Assembly (NCBI RefSeq): GCF_036323735.1
Contig: NC_086040.1
Span: 6,192,068-6,256,067, forward strand
Direction of reading: 5' to 3'
Length of the DNA: 64,000 bases
DNA from: Rattus norvegicus
Taxonomy: Eukaryota; Chordata; Mammalia; Rodentia; Muridae
This document shows positions 62,104 to 64,000 of the stretch, one piece after another; position 1 is the stretch's first letter, and every line of letters starts with the position of its first letter. Below the pieces are notes generated by a model. It saw only the letters and a program-made list of their open reading frames with translations. It made no database searches and was not told where the DNA came from. A program made the position numbers and the translations under genes.

Positions 62104-62859
62104 TCAGTCACCAAAACTAGATAAGTTTGACGAATCTTAGAATTGCATGATTAGAAGAAATGGATATAGGTCTTTCCTGAGAGACACAGCTAGAGCATGT
62201 CAAATACAGAAGTGTATGGTAGTAAAAGAAAAGTGAGCTGAAAACATATCTCTTGTTGGTAGATTTTTAGAAAGGATTACAAGAGCTGGAAGAGCTTTCA
62301 ATCCGATAAGAAAAACAATACCAAAGAACCAGAGTTTTCTAGTACTACATGAATATTCAAAGCTAGTGCATGAATAGACCTAGGGCTCCAACTCCATATG
62401 TAGCAGAGAATGGCCTTGTTGGGTACCAATGGAAGGAGATGCCCTTGGTCTAAACTATGTTTTATTACCAATTCAAGGGAATGTAAGGGGCGTTATACAC
62501 GAAGTTAGGGGAACCGATTAGGGATCTTATGTGCAGGAAAGTGGGAAAGGCAAAAATATTTGAAATGTAAATATGGAAAAATCAAATTAAAAAAGCAAAA
62601 CAAATTTGTAAAAAATAAAAAAAAAATAAATAAGTTAAAGATAAGAAAACTGCCAGCTAATCACACATATTGACTGTGAAACCTAAAGGGTCACTATAAG
62701 GCAATGGGTGTCAAAGTAATACTAGTGGAAAGACTGATATGATGAACTATAAACACGTCACTCTCAAAAATACCAGTATCAGACACAAACTGCAATTTAG
62801 GTATCCAAATAATCAAGGAGTTTATTCTGAGCTTAGGACATGATACTTGTCTTTCTCTA

Positions 62860-63245
62860 CTTCCTTATGACCTTTTCCTTCTGAGCCAAAAATTAAAAGT
62901 CATGAGCTCTAAGGAAAAGAACAGTGCCCTTCCCAACACCTGGCATTTGGAATAAAGATATTAATGATATAAATTCTCTGACTTAAAGGAACCACTAGAA
63001 GCAGGGAATACAGATGCTGCGGAAAGGCTCTGAGTTCCTGATCCCATGTGTGGAGGACTCAGATCAATTCTATCTCTTCAATGTACCTACTCAAATCCTA
63101 CCAAGGACTCAGTGAGATTAGCCAGGGTCGACATATTTCTTCCTTTTTTTTATACCAAGACAGAAGGTCAGTTTCCTTCTCCACATCTCTGAGCATTTCA
63201 TATTTTCTGTTCTCAATCCCAAATTGATGTTTCCTCTGAACTAGA
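62860..63245 (+). pseudogene. Exon-like block of unit 9
   Basis: ATG 62902 in agtcATGa context. Frames broken early. The later part matches the block of unit 2 most closely in order and wording (accactagaagcaggga, cagatgctgcgg). Confidence 0.35.
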
Positions 63246-64000
63246 GGCCAATTAGTAAAACTTATAGGTACTGATGGAATATCCAAGAGGCACTTGCAGA
63301 CACAACAACATATGTGACATCACAGGAGAAGCTAGGGCTCTCCAGGATACAAGAGATTTTTCATGGGGGGCCTAATGATGATGTAACTGAGAACTGCCAT
63401 GGCCTACCTGCAAACAGCTTTCCTTACATTGACCAGATTTGAGGGTGCCTTTTCCTGGTATGTCTCCTGTGATTCAGTGAAAACCTTTATGTACTCAATC
63501 TCTCTAAAGCTAGAGACTTCTCTTTGCTTTATTAGTGGTTACATGCTCTCAATCGAAAAAGTTATTCAAGGACTTGGAATGGGTAGAAAATATCTTGTAA
63601 CATGGAGTGTAGGAGATTCTTCTATATATTAATTTTATTCCCAGCACAATCCGTGAAATACTGTACAATTTTGTAGCTTTTCTCTATTTCCCAAGGCCAG
63701 TATTTTCCCTAGAGACCTTCAATTGAATGAATATTGTATTTCACTTTCTTATTGTACATTCTTCGATATGGGACTTTATAAATATTGCTGAATGTGTACT
63801 CAAAAATGGTGTTTTCCAATTCCATTTTCTGCAATGATTTTGGCACAAATGTGGCCCAGCTATAGAATGAGTATAACAGTGTAAATATTGTGTACCTACT
63901 TGAAATGATAAACTCCCAAATCCTTATTTTATCCCAAAATTACCAGACATCAGTAAAACAAAAAACAACATGGATTATAGAATTTGATTCTTTAGTCCCA

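Larger units (their letters stand above)
61810..64000 (+). repeat. Array unit 9, continues beyond the window
   Basis: Microsatellite 61822-62103, L1 3'UTR to about 62640, part (c), exon-like block (ATG at 62902; the acceptor AG is lost: ccttatgacc), part (e) to the window end. The pair TGACATCA (about 63317) and a changed gatgtaac (about 63380) is present. Confidence 0.88.

Overview
The window looks like rodent, most probably rat, genomic DNA. Three tRNA-Ala-derived ID SINEs of the rat type, each with a target-site duplication, a murine L1 with a monomeric 5'UTR, many rodent L1/Lx 3'UTR fragments, B1- and B3-like SINEs, and long TA, TG and CA microsatellites all support this. I see no intact protein-coding gene, no rRNA, no functional tRNA and no CRISPR array. 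The window is an intergenic, repeat-dense region holding decayed genes and proviruses.

Layout. 1-3147: 3' part of a beta-type (class II) endogenous retrovirus on the + strand: internally deleted pol, broken integrase, broken env, polypurine tract and a truncated LTR. 3148-4090: 5' part of an L1 on the - strand. 4090-7730: mostly unassigned sequence, with CA and TG microsatellites and a URR1-like DNA transposon. 7960-14990: a cluster of L1/Lx 3' ends in both orientations, plus a B3 SINE. 15000-23190: AT-rich, mostly unassigned, with one ID element, one L1 3' end, a 34-bp tandem duplication and a very old L1 ORF2 fragment.

23195-39080: a tandem array of about 2.2-kb units. Each full unit has a microsatellite, an L1 3'UTR, a single-copy-looking block with a splice-acceptor-like site, an initiator-like ATG and an ORF-like stretch, and then a longer conserved tail. 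Two units carry insertions that look retroviral or LTR-like, and one carries an ID element. 39900-42430: L1 ORF2 in two opposite orientations, meeting at 40.3 kb. 45216-45854: an olfactory receptor pseudogene (- strand) that has lost transmembrane segments 4 to 6. 46564-47390: a young-looking L1 3' end.

49607-54460: a rearranged second copy of the same retrovirus. An env tail, polypurine tract and LTR on + run directly into antisense pol, followed by gag, a primer-binding-site candidate and a 5' LTR on -. 54470-58890: a 5'-complete, 3'-truncated L1 on - (ORF2, ORF1, two 5'UTR monomers). 58890-60600: a coding-like stretch of degenerate short repeats that passes directly into a unit of the 2.2-kb array. 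The array then resumes from 60600 and runs off the end of the window.

The least explained part is the 2.2-kb array together with the 58.9-60.6 kb coding-like stretch. It may be the remains of an amplified, fast-evolving gene family. The calls rest on reading the sequence and on knowledge of repeat families. No alignment program was run, so repeat boundaries are approximate, usually within 10 to 50 bases.
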